A stretch of DNA of 64,000 nucleotides, taken from the NCBI RefSeq assembly GCF_030160715.1, contig NZ_BSOW01000004.1, positions 62,001 to 126,000 of the forward strand. The letters are read 5' to 3'. A program made the position numbers and the translations under genes. Below, piece by piece: positions 11,512-19,983 of the stretch; position 1 is the stretch's first letter, and the number at the start of each line of letters is the position of its first letter. Below the pieces are notes generated by a model. The model did no database searches. It was not told the origin of the DNA and saw only the letters and a program-made list of their open reading frames with translations. The stretch comes from Bradyrhizobium iriomotense (lineage in GTDB: Bacteria > Pseudomonadota > Alphaproteobacteria > Rhizobiales > Xanthobacteraceae).

Positions 11512-13101
11512 ATGGCACGAACGAAGGTCTTGAGCGCTTCGGAGGCGGCCCGTCTGATCCCCGACGGCGCCGTCGTCACGGTCTCTTCGTCGTCCGGGCT
11601 GGGCTGCCCGGATGCGGTGCTAGCCGCCATCGGCGCAAGATTTGATTCCGAAGGCCACCCGCGCAACCTCACGACGCTGCATCCGATCGCTGCCGGCGAC
11701 ATGTGGGGCGTCAAGGGCATCGACCATCTCGCCAAGCCTGGATGCCTCAGGAAGGTTCTGGCTGGCTCTTATCCATCCGGTCCTTCCTCAGCCGCTCCCC
11801 CTGCGATCTGGGAGATGATCTCGGGGGATACCATTCCCGCCTACAACGTGCCGTCGGGAATCCTGTTCGACATGCATCGTGAGGCCGCTGCGAAGCGCCC
11901 GGGCGTGCTGACCAAGGTCGGCATGGACACCTTCGTCGACCCGATGCGTGAAGGCTGCGCGATGAACGCCAAGGCCGCCGCTGAGCCGATCGTCAGCCGC
12001 GTGAACTTCGCAGGCGAGGACTGGTTGTTCTTCCCGAGCATCATTCCACAAGTCGCGATCATTCGCGCCACCACCGCGGACGAGCGCGGCAACCTCTCGT
12101 ATGAGCACGAGGGCGGCATTCTCGGGCCGCTCGACCAGGCGCTGAGCGTACGCAACAATGGCGGCCTCGTGATCGCGCAGGTCAAGCGCCTTGCGGCTGC
12201 CGGCACCTTGCGTCCTCACGACGTCGTCGTGCCCGGCGTGCTCGTCGACGCTATTGTCGTGGCCCCGGACCAGCTCCAGACCACGAACACGCCGTATGAG
12301 CCCGCGATTTCCGGCGAGATCTTTCGGCCAATCGCCTCGTTCGAGACGCCAAGATTCGACGTCGGCAAAGCCATCGCCCGGCGCGTCGCGATGGAGCTTC
12401 GCGACGGCGACGCCGTCAACATCGGATTCGGTATTTCGGCCAACGTCCCGCGTATTCTGATCGAGGAAGGCCGGCACGGAGCGGTCACCTGGGTGATCGA
12501 GCAGGGCGCCATCGGCGGCGTTCCGCTGCTTGATTTCCAGTTCGGCTGCGCGTCCAATGCCGAGGCCATCGTCCAGTCGCCGCATCAATTCACCTACTTC
12601 CAGGGTGGTGGCTTCGACATGTCGCTGCTCTCGTTTCTCCAGATCGACCGCTCGGGCTCGGTCAACGTTTCGAAGCTCGGCCTCCGTCCCCATGTGACGG
12701 CAGGGGCTGGCGGCTTCGTCGACATCACGGCGCGGGCCAGGCGCATCGTGTTCTCGGGTTACTTCACCGCGGGCGCGGGTCTCGAGATCGTCGATGGCTC
12801 ATTGCGGATTGCCAGGGAAGGGAAAGTCAGGAAGCTCGTCAACGAGGTCGAGCAGGTGTCCTTTTCGGGCAGGCGGGCGGTCGCGCAGGGACAGGAGATC
12901 GTCTACGTCACCGAACGCTGCGTCTTGAGGCTCGAACCCGAGGGCGTCACCGTCGTCGAGATCGCGCCCGGTGTTGACTTGCAGCGCGACGTACTTGCAC
13001 AATCGGAATTCCCACTGCGAGTGGCGGGCAATCTGAAGTTGATGCCGGCCGTGCTGTTCCGTCCCGAACCGATTGGCCTCGAATTGCGGAGAGCAGCTTG
13101 A
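11512..13101 (+). CDS. Acyl-CoA:acetate/3-ketoacid CoA-transferase, single chain
   Basis: A 529-residue class I CoA-transferase with alpha and beta halves in one polypeptide, as in propionate CoA-transferase. The beta half contains IEQGAIGG, whose glutamate is the expected nucleophile, and the alpha half has the glycine-rich GGLVIAQVKR region. It should move CoA from a donor such as acetyl- or succinyl-CoA onto a carboxylate made in this pathway. It lies seven bases after the oxidoreductase and overlaps the enoyl-CoA hydratase start. A CoA step between sugar-type oxidoreductases and a sugar importer is unusual. Confidence 0.85.
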   Translation: MARTKVLSASEAARLIPDGAVVTVSSSSGLGCPDAVLAAIGARFDSEGHPRNLTTLHPIAAGDMWGVKGIDHLAKPGCLRKVLAGSYPSGPSSAAPPAIWEMISGDTIPAYNVPSGILFDMHREAAAKRPGVLTKVGMDTFVDPMREGCAMNAKAAAEPIVSRVNFAGEDWLFFPSIIPQVAIIRATTADERGNLSYEHEGGILGPLDQALSVRNNGGLVIAQVKRLAAAGTLRPHDVVVPGVLVDAIVVAPDQLQTTNTPYEPAISGEIFRPIASFETPRFDVGKAIARRVAMELRDGDAVNIGFGISANVPRILIEEGRHGAVTWVIEQGAIGGVPLLDFQFGCASNAEAIVQSPHQFTYFQGGGFDMSLLSFLQIDRSGSVNVSKLGLRPHVTAGAGGFVDITARARRIVFSGYFTAGAGLEIVDGSLRIAREGKVRKLVNEVEQVSFSGRRAVAQGQEIVYVTERCVLRLEPEGVTVVEIAPGVDLQRDVLAQSEFPLRVAGNLKLMPAVLFRPEPIGLELRRAA

Positions 13102-13871
13102 GCCCGTTTGTCGAATTGACCTTCCAGGGATCGATCGCCCGCCTCGGCCTCAAGCGCCCCGACAAGCTCAATGCGCTTGATCGTGACATGGTCGAGGCGC
13201 TCGGCGAGGCAGCGCGGGCCATCGAGGCCTCGCGCGAGACCCGCGTGGCGATCCTGTTCGGGGAGGGGAAGGCATTTTGTGCCGGCGGCGATATCGCGGC
13301 CTGGGGCGACTTGCCCGCGCTCGACATGTGGCGCGACTGGACGCGCGCGGGTCATCGCGCATTCGAGGCGCTGGCACGCCTGCGCGTGCCGCTGATTGCG
13401 GCGCTTACCGGCCACGCGTTCGGTGGCGGACTGGAACTCGCCGCGGTGGCGGACGTGCGCATCGCCGAGCGCGGCATCAAACTCGGACTACCGGAGACGG
13501 GATTGGGCATGGCGCCGGGCTGGTCGGGAACGCAGCGCCTGGTTCGCCGGTTCGGCGCCTCCGTGGTGCGCCGCATGGCGCTCACGGGCTGTCTGTTCAC
13601 GGCCGAAGAAGGTTGCGAGCTCGGGCTGGTCGACGAAGTGACCGATGGCGGCCAAGCACTGACGCGCGCCGAAAGCTTGGCGTCGGATGTTGCCGCGCGT
13701 GGGCCGCTCGCCGTGCAGATCGTCAAGGCGATGATCAATTCGGCCGAAGGGGAGGATAGTGACGTCCCCATCGAAGGGCTTGCCGGCGCGCTCACCGCCA
13801 CGACCGATGATCTCGCCGAGGGCGTTGCCGCCTTCAGGGGTAAGCGCGCCCCTCGTTTTGTTGGACACTAG
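13098..13871 (+). CDS. Enoyl-CoA hydratase/isomerase-family protein
   Basis: A 257-residue crotonase-fold enzyme. The oxyanion-hole region reads FCAGGDIAAW. Both classical acidic residues are present, in GGGLELAA and in LPETGLGMAPGWSGTQ, so a hydratase or related lyase activity is plausible. The start is a TTG overlapping the CoA-transferase stop, preceded by GGAGAG; translation is probably coupled. It likely acts on the CoA thioester produced by the preceding gene. The stop is followed by 154 bp before the transporter genes. Confidence 0.85.
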   Translation: MSPFVELTFQGSIARLGLKRPDKLNALDRDMVEALGEAARAIEASRETRVAILFGEGKAFCAGGDIAAWGDLPALDMWRDWTRAGHRAFEALARLRVPLIAALTGHAFGGGLELAAVADVRIAERGIKLGLPETGLGMAPGWSGTQRLVRRFGASVVRRMALTGCLFTAEEGCELGLVDEVTDGGQALTRAESLASDVAARGPLAVQIVKAMINSAEGEDSDVPIEGLAGALTATTDDLAEGVAAFRGKRAPRFVGH

Positions 13872-14025
13872 GAAAGGAGCTTTGAAGGCGGGCCGCTTTG
13901 CTGGGTTCGGCGGCAACCGCAGGCGACAATGATAATGAAATTCAAGAGCCGATTGAACAGGCCTCTCGAAACGGTGCCGGACCGCTTCCGGCAGGAAACG
14001 ACCAAAAAAGGGAAGGGACACGCGT

Positions 14026-15291
14026 ATGAAGTTCCGCGCATTTCTGATCTCGACGGCTTTGACGGCCGTCACCATCAGCTATGGGACGCTGGCGCACGCG
14101 GCGGACGTTAAGGAAGTGCAGATGCTGCATTGGTGGACGTCAGGCGGCGAGGCGGCCGCGCTCGACGTCATCAAGCAGGCCGTCGCCAAGCAGGGATTTG
14201 CCTGGAAGGACGTGCCGGTCGCCGGAGGCGGCGGCGGCGCGGCGATGACCACGCTGAAGGCCAATGTCGCCGCGGGCAATCCGCCGACGGCGTCGCAGAT
14301 CCTCGGCTACTACGCGCTCGAATATGCCGAACAGGGCTCGCTCGCCGACATTTCGTCGCTTGCGGGCAAGGACGGTTGGGACAAGGTCGTACCGGCTGCA
14401 CTGCAGAAGTTTGCCAAGACCAACGGCAAGTGGGGTGCCGTTCCGATCAACATTCATTCCGTCAACTGGATCTGGTTGAACAAGGCCGTGATGGAGAAGA
14501 TCGGCGGTACGGAGCCGAAGAACTTCGATGAGTTCGTCGCGCTGCTCGACAAGGCCAAGAAGGCAGGCGTCATTCCGCTCGCACTCGGCGGCCAACCCTG
14601 GCAGGAGGCGACGATGTTCGATTCGATCGTCGCCTCGACCGGCGGCACCGACTTCTACAAGAAGGCGTTCGTGGACCTTGATGAGGGCGCGCTCAAGTCC
14701 GACACGATGAAGAAGTCGTTCGACAACCTCGCCAAGCTGCGTGACTACGTCGACCCGAACTACACGGGACGGGACTGGAACCTCGCGACCGCCATGGTGA
14801 TCAAGGGCGACGCGCTCGTTCAGGTGATGGGCGACTGGGCCAAGGGCGAGTTCGCGGCAGCGCACAAGGAGGCGGGGAAGGACTACCTCTGCTACCGCTT
14901 CCCGGGCACCGACGGCTCCGTCTTCTACAACTCCGACATGTTCGCCTTCTTCAAGGTCCCGGCCGATCGCCAGGCCGCGCAACTCGCGCTCGCTCAGGTG
15001 ACGATGAACCCTGACGTCCAGTCGGCGTTCAACGTCATCAAAGGCTCCGTCCCGGCGAGAACGGACGTTTCCGACGCCGCCTTCGACATATGCGGCAAGA
15101 AGGGCATCGCGGACGTCAAGACGGCCAACGCAAAGGGAACGTTCTTCGGCTCGCTTGCCCAGAACTACGCCCAGCCGCCGGCCATCGCCACGGCCTATTA
15201 TGATGTCGTGACCAAGTTCATGCACGGCGGGATCAAGACGTCGGACATCGCCGTGACCGAGCTGGTGAAGGCAATCAACGCCGCCAAGTAA
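14026..15291 (+). CDS. Carbohydrate ABC transporter substrate-binding protein
   Basis: A 421-residue periplasmic solute-binding protein of family 1 (MalE/UgpB class). The N terminus is a Sec signal peptide ending in AHA-AD. The mature start, with MLHWWTSGGE, is typical of sugar-binding members, as is VPINIHSVNWIWLNK further on. It is preceded by a GGGAAGGGA ribosome binding site and followed by a stable hairpin before the permease gene. It should bind the carbohydrate or glycoside that feeds this cluster. The ligand cannot be read from the sequence. Confidence 0.9.
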   Translation: MKFRAFLISTALTAVTISYGTLAHAADVKEVQMLHWWTSGGEAAALDVIKQAVAKQGFAWKDVPVAGGGGGAAMTTLKANVAAGNPPTASQILGYYALEYAEQGSLADISSLAGKDGWDKVVPAALQKFAKTNGKWGAVPINIHSVNWIWLNKAVMEKIGGTEPKNFDEFVALLDKAKKAGVIPLALGGQPWQEATMFDSIVASTGGTDFYKKAFVDLDEGALKSDTMKKSFDNLAKLRDYVDPNYTGRDWNLATAMVIKGDALVQVMGDWAKGEFAAAHKEAGKDYLCYRFPGTDGSVFYNSDMFAFFKVPADRQAAQLALAQVTMNPDVQSAFNVIKGSVPARTDVSDAAFDICGKKGIADVKTANAKGTFFGSLAQNYAQPPAIATAYYDVVTKFMHGGIKTSDIAVTELVKAINAAK

Positions 15292-15305
15292 TGGCTCGGC
15301 GGCTG

Positions 15306-15339
15306 CTCTCCCGTTTGCGCTACTCTGCAAACGGGAGAG
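15306..15339 (+). terminator. Intra-operon hairpin after the binding-protein gene
   Basis: A perfect 13-bp stem (15306-15318 with 15327-15339) closes an 8-base loop 15 bases after the binding-protein stop. There is no long T run. Hairpins at this place in ABC importer operons commonly stabilise the upstream message or attenuate transcription, so that the binding protein is made in excess over the permeases. That role is inferred. Confidence 0.65.
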
Positions 15340-15421
15340 GCTGTCAAAATCGAAGTCATCACGCCTGCGTCGCCGTCCAGGGCTCGTCGCGGCGACGGGG
15401 CGTGGCTTTCGGAGGATCATC

Positions 15422-16378
15422 ATGACCGCGACGACCGAACGCGAGGCGGCAACCGGGATGACCCGGCAGCAACTCGGCCCGTCGCTGCGCGGGTGGTTAC
15501 AGGACTGGTTGCCGCGGCTTGTGCTGGCGCCGTCGTTCCTGCTCGTGCTGGTCTTCGTCTATGGCTTCAATCTCTGGACCGTGTTTCTGTCGTTCACGAA
15601 TTCGAGGGCGTTTCCGACTACAAACCTGATCGGCTTCACCAACTACGTGAGGCTGTGGAACTGGACCTTCGAGACCGATCCGCCGTCGAACTGGTACACC
15701 GCACTCGTCAACATGGGTCTGTTCGGCGGACTCTACATCTTCTTCTGCCTGTTTCTCGGGCTGCTGCTGGCGATCCTGCTTGATCAGAAGATTCGCGGCG
15801 AAGGAATTTTGCGGCCGATCTATCTCTATCCGTTGGCGCTGTCATTCATCGTCACCGGCACGGCCTGGAAGCTGTTCCTGGATCCGCGCATTGGACTCGA
15901 AAACGCCTTGCACGATTGGGGATGGATCAGCTTCCATTTCGACTGGGTGGTCGATCCGAAGATGATGATCTATTGCGTCGCGATCGCCGGCATCTGGCAG
16001 AGCTCGGGCTTCGTGATGGCGATGTTTCTTGCGGGGCTGCGCGGTGTCGACGGCGAAATCCTCAAGGCGGCGCAGATCGACGGTGCCTCGGCCTACCAGA
16101 CCTATCGCCGCATCGTCATTCCGATCATACGCCCGGTCTTCTTCTCGGCGCTGATCGTGCTGGCGCACATGGCGATCAAATCCTACGACCTCGTGCTGTC
16201 TGTGACCGGCAAGAATCCCGGCGGCGCGGCGGAGCTGCCGTCGACCTTCATGTACTCCTATACATTTACCCGCAACCAGATGGCGGTCGGATCGGCCAGC
16301 GCAGTGATCATGCTGATGACGATCGCGGCGATCATGGTTCCCTACATCTATTCGGAAACCAGGGAGAAGAGCCGATGA
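15422..16378 (+). CDS. Sugar ABC transporter permease (MalF/UgpA type)
   Basis: A 318-residue inner-membrane permease with about six transmembrane helices. The EAA loop reads AAQIDGASAYQTYRR, followed by IPIIRP, and docks on the ATPase. The start is the ATG at 15422 after GGAGG. It overlaps the next permease by four bases (ATGA). With the second permease it forms the channel for the carbohydrate bound by the preceding protein. Confidence 0.9.
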   Translation: MTATTEREAATGMTRQQLGPSLRGWLQDWLPRLVLAPSFLLVLVFVYGFNLWTVFLSFTNSRAFPTTNLIGFTNYVRLWNWTFETDPPSNWYTALVNMGLFGGLYIFFCLFLGLLLAILLDQKIRGEGILRPIYLYPLALSFIVTGTAWKLFLDPRIGLENALHDWGWISFHFDWVVDPKMMIYCVAIAGIWQSSGFVMAMFLAGLRGVDGEILKAAQIDGASAYQTYRRIVIPIIRPVFFSALIVLAHMAIKSYDLVLSVTGKNPGGAAELPSTFMYSYTFTRNQMAVGSASAVIMLMTIAAIMVPYIYSETREKSR

Positions 16379-17322
16379 GCGCCGCCGACCTGGTTACGTC
16401 TGCGCCGGGGCGCCGTCCCTCCGGTCATTCGCTGACGACTCGTATCGTCATCTACGGCCTGCTCCTTTTGTTCGCCTTCGTCTACCTTGTGCCGCTTGCG
16501 GTCATGGTGCTGACCTCGCTCAAGCCACTCGATGAGGTCACGGGCGGCAATATGTTCGCGCTGCCGCGGCATCTGACCTTGGAACCCTGGTTGAGGGCTT
16601 GGGGCGAAGCGCGCATCGGCGTGTCGGACACGCGCGGGATCAGCGGCTACTTCTTCAATTCGGTCAAGATGGTCGTGCCGGCGGTCCTGATCTCGACCCT
16701 GCTCGGTGCATTGAACGGCTACGTCCTGACCAAGTGGAGCTTCCCCGGGCACAAGCTTGTGTTCGGCATGATGCTGTTCGCCTGCTTCATCCCTTTCCAG
16801 TCGGTCATCATCCCGATGGCCGTGATCCTCGGCGCACTCGGCAGGTTCGGCATGACGCTCGCCGATTTCACCGGCTGGTCGTTCGGTCTCGGCAATGCGA
16901 CGGTCAATCTCGTCATCGTGCACGTGATCTATGGGCTGGGTTTCACCACGCTGTTCTTCCGCAACTACTACGCGGCGTTCCCGACCGAGCTCATCAAGGC
17001 GGCGATGATCGATGGCGCGAGCTTCTTCCAGATCTTCCGCCGGATACTGCTGCCGAACTCGACGCCGATCTTCATCGTTACCGTCATCTACCAGTTCACC
17101 AACATCTGGAATGATTTCCTGTTCGGCTCGACCTTTGCGGCGGGGGACACCGCGCCCATGACGGTCGCACTCAACAATCTCGTCAACACCTCGACCGGCG
17201 TCGTCGAATACAACACCAACATGGCGGCCGCGATCATCGCCGCCGCGCCGACGCTGCTCGTCTATGTCATTGCCGGTCGATATTTTGTCCGCGGCCTGAT
17301 GGCGGGCGCCATAAAGGGATAG
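16375..17322 (+). CDS. Sugar ABC transporter permease (MalG/UgpE type)
   Basis: A 315-residue permease with six predicted helices and the EAA loop KAAMIDGASFFQIFRRILLP. The open frame runs far upstream in the other permease gene; the true start is the ATG at 16375 overlapping that gene's stop. The N-terminal LTSLKPLDEV and the C-terminal GRYFVRGLMAGAIKG are standard MalG-class ends. It is the second half of the channel. Confidence 0.9.
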   Translation: MSAADLVTSAPGRRPSGHSLTTRIVIYGLLLLFAFVYLVPLAVMVLTSLKPLDEVTGGNMFALPRHLTLEPWLRAWGEARIGVSDTRGISGYFFNSVKMVVPAVLISTLLGALNGYVLTKWSFPGHKLVFGMMLFACFIPFQSVIIPMAVILGALGRFGMTLADFTGWSFGLGNATVNLVIVHVIYGLGFTTLFFRNYYAAFPTELIKAAMIDGASFFQIFRRILLPNSTPIFIVTVIYQFTNIWNDFLFGSTFAAGDTAPMTVALNNLVNTSTGVVEYNTNMAAAIIAAAPTLLVYVIAGRYFVRGLMAGAIKG

Positions 17323-17326
17323 AGAC

Positions 17327-18439
17327 ATGGCTACGCTCGAGATCAGCTCGCTTCGCAAGCTCTTCGGCACCATCGAGGTCCTGAAGGGGATCGACATTAC
17401 GCTCGAGAAGGGCGGCTTTCTAGTGCTGGTCGGCCCGTCGGGCTGCGGCAAGTCGACTCTGCTCAACACGATTGCGGGCCTCGAAACGATCTCTTCGGGT
17501 GAGATCCGCATCGGCGGCAACGTTGTGAATCATCTGCACCCGTCAAAACGGGACATTGCAATGGTTTTCCAGTCCTACGCGCTCTATCCGAACATGTCGG
17601 TTGCCGAGAATATCGGGTTCGGCATGGAGATGCGGGGAGTTGCCAAGGCGGAACGGGAGAAGGCTATCACTGCGGTCGCAAAAACTCTGCAGATCGAGCA
17701 CTTGCTGGCGCGCCGCCCGAGCCAGCTTTCCGGCGGCCAGCGGCAACGCGTCGCGATGGGGCGCGCGCTTGTCCGGCGGCCCAGCATCTTTCTGTTCGAC
17801 GAGCCGTTGTCGAACCTCGATGCCAAGCTGCGCGTCGATATGCGGGTCGAAATCAAGCGTCTGCATCAGACGACCGGCACCACGATCGTTTATGTCACGC
17901 ACGATCAGATCGAGGCCATGACGCTGGCGACGAAGATCGCAGTGCTCAGGAATGGCGAACTTCAGCAGGTAGGAGGTCCGAGCGAGATCTATAATCGGCC
18001 CTCCAACATGTTCGTCGCGGACTTCATGGGATCGCCGGCGATGAACCTGCTGGAGGGCACGGTTACGCAGGCGGATGGCCAACAGCGCATCGCGCTCGCG
18101 CGCAAGGATGGGACGCCGATCATGCTGCCCGTGCCGGCGAGTGCCGACGCTGCCGGGCTCAAGGACGGTGCCAAGGTGATCTTCGGCATTCGCCCCGAGG
18201 CCGTCAAGGATGACGAGAGCATGGACCGCAACGCCAGATCCGTTGTCAGGTTCGATGCGGGCGTGGAGATCATCGAACCTGCCGGATCGGACACCTACGT
18301 CGTCATCCGGGTCGCGGGCAAGGAGGTGACCGCCCGCATGCGTGCCGATGCCGACGTCCGGCTCGGGCAGCCGCACACTTTCGCGTTCAACCTCGACAAG
18401 GCGGTGCTGTTCGATCCAGCAACGACGCGCCGCATCTGA
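17327..18439 (+). CDS. Sugar ABC transporter ATP-binding protein (MalK/UgpC type)
   Basis: A 370-residue ATPase with Walker A GPSGCGKST near residue 36, signature LSGGQRQR, Walker B FLFDEPLSNLD and a C-terminal regulatory (TOBE) region of about 130 residues. This layout is that of the carbohydrate CUT1 family. The gene begins four bases after the permease stop. It supplies energy for the importer and completes a full binding protein-permease-permease-ATPase set. Confidence 0.92.
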   Translation: MATLEISSLRKLFGTIEVLKGIDITLEKGGFLVLVGPSGCGKSTLLNTIAGLETISSGEIRIGGNVVNHLHPSKRDIAMVFQSYALYPNMSVAENIGFGMEMRGVAKAEREKAITAVAKTLQIEHLLARRPSQLSGGQRQRVAMGRALVRRPSIFLFDEPLSNLDAKLRVDMRVEIKRLHQTTGTTIVYVTHDQIEAMTLATKIAVLRNGELQQVGGPSEIYNRPSNMFVADFMGSPAMNLLEGTVTQADGQQRIALARKDGTPIMLPVPASADAAGLKDGAKVIFGIRPEAVKDDESMDRNARSVVRFDAGVEIIEPAGSDTYVVIRVAGKEVTARMRADADVRLGQPHTFAFNLDKAVLFDPATTRRI

Positions 18440-18465
18440 CTGGCGATCGAGCGCTGCGAGAGAGC

Positions 18466-19983
18466 ATGAAGATCACGGAGACAGCCGATGTCCTCGTCAT
18501 CGGATCGGGAATGGGCGGTGCGACCTTCGCCGCGGGTCTCGCGCCGACCGGCGCAAAGATTGTGATTCTCGAGCGCGGCGAGCGTCTGCGCGACTGTGAG
18601 GCCGCGCGGGACGCGAGGGCGATCTTTCAGCGCGGGGTTTTCCGGCCGCAGGAGTCCTGGCTCGATGGGGCAGGGAAGACCTTCAACCCCGGCAACTACT
18701 ACTACGTCGGCGGCAATACCAAGCTCTACGGGGCGGTCCTGATCCGCTACCGCGCGGAGGACTTCGCTCCCATCGCGCATCGCGATGGAACGACGCCGGG
18801 CTGGCCGTTCGGCTATGACGAACTGGAGCCGTGGTATACCCGCGCGGAGCAGCTCTATAACGTGCGCGGCGCGCTCGGGGATGATTCCTCGGAGCCTTTT
18901 CACTCGGCGCCTTATCCGTTTGGCCCGGTGCCGGACGAGCCGGCGATATCAGCGGTGCGGCAGCGCCTCAAGAAGATCGGGCTCAAGCCGTTTTCGCTGC
19001 CGCTCGGCATCGACATCGAGCCTTGGCTCAAACGCGCCAAGACGCCTTGGGATGCATTCCCGGACACCGGGCACGGCAAGATGGATGCCGAGTCCTGCGG
19101 GCTTGCTTGTGCACTCGCTCACGACAATGTCGAACTGCGCGAAGGTGCACAGGTCGAGCGGCTGGTCGCCGAGCCGGACGGCAAACGCATCGCCGGCGTT
19201 GAGGTCATCCAAGCCGGTGAGCGGACCGTGATCGGCGCCGGAACCGTCGTGCTCGCGGCCGGCGCCGTCAATTCGGCCGCGCTGCTACTGTGCTCGTCAC
19301 AGGCCGGCATCGCGAACCGCTCCGATGCGGTCGGTCGTTATTTCATGAACCACAATTCCTCGGCTGTGCTGGCGATCGACCCGCGGGTCGTGAACGACTC
19401 GATCTACCAGAAGACGATCGGCATCAACGATTTCTATCTCGATGACGGGCACGGCGGACCGCCACTCGGCAACATCCAGCTGCTTGGACGTGTCACAGCG
19501 CCAATTCTGAAGGCCAACATGCCGTTCGCGCCGGAATTGGCGCTCGGGCTGATGAGCCGGCATGCGGTCGACTGGTACGCGATGAGCGAGGATCTGCCGA
19601 GCGCCGAGAGCCGTGTGACGGTCGATGGTGCGAATATCCGGCTCGACTGGCAACGTTCAAACTGGACGACCCATCTGGCGCTGGTGGCGACGTTGAAGGA
19701 ACGGCTGCGCGCGGCAGGTTATCCGATCGTACTCTCAAAGGCGTTCGACCGACGCACGCCCTCGCATCAGTGCGGAACGGTGCGCGTCGGGCTCGATCCC
19801 GCGACATCGCCGCTCGATCCGTTCTGTCGCGCCTTTGATCACCCCAATCTGTTCGTTGTCGATGCGTCGTTCCTGCCGACCTCGGCGGCCGTGAACCCGT
19901 CACTGACGATCGCCGCCCAGGCGTTGCGCGTCGCAGATCATGTTGCGAGGACCGATCTTCGAGCTCATAGGGAGATGAGATGA
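18466..19983 (+). CDS. GMC-family flavoprotein oxidoreductase 1
   Basis: A 505-residue FAD enzyme with the N-terminal dinucleotide motif VIGSGMGG, the segment YYYVGGNTKLYGAVLIRYR and a C-terminal FLPTSAAVNPSLTIAAQALR. The region PSHQCGTVRVG carries the histidine expected at the active site. The sequence resembles the pyranose-oxidase and gluconate-dehydrogenase side of the superfamily more than choline dehydrogenase. No signal peptide or Tat motif is seen, so it is probably cytoplasmic. It likely oxidises a sugar hydroxyl, perhaps in a glycoside. It overlaps the next gene by four bases. Confidence 0.8.
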   Translation: MKITETADVLVIGSGMGGATFAAGLAPTGAKIVILERGERLRDCEAARDARAIFQRGVFRPQESWLDGAGKTFNPGNYYYVGGNTKLYGAVLIRYRAEDFAPIAHRDGTTPGWPFGYDELEPWYTRAEQLYNVRGALGDDSSEPFHSAPYPFGPVPDEPAISAVRQRLKKIGLKPFSLPLGIDIEPWLKRAKTPWDAFPDTGHGKMDAESCGLACALAHDNVELREGAQVERLVAEPDGKRIAGVEVIQAGERTVIGAGTVVLAAGAVNSAALLLCSSQAGIANRSDAVGRYFMNHNSSAVLAIDPRVVNDSIYQKTIGINDFYLDDGHGGPPLGNIQLLGRVTAPILKANMPFAPELALGLMSRHAVDWYAMSEDLPSAESRVTVDGANIRLDWQRSNWTTHLALVATLKERLRAAGYPIVLSKAFDRRTPSHQCGTVRVGLDPATSPLDPFCRAFDHPNLFVVDASFLPTSAAVNPSLTIAAQALRVADHVARTDLRAHREMR

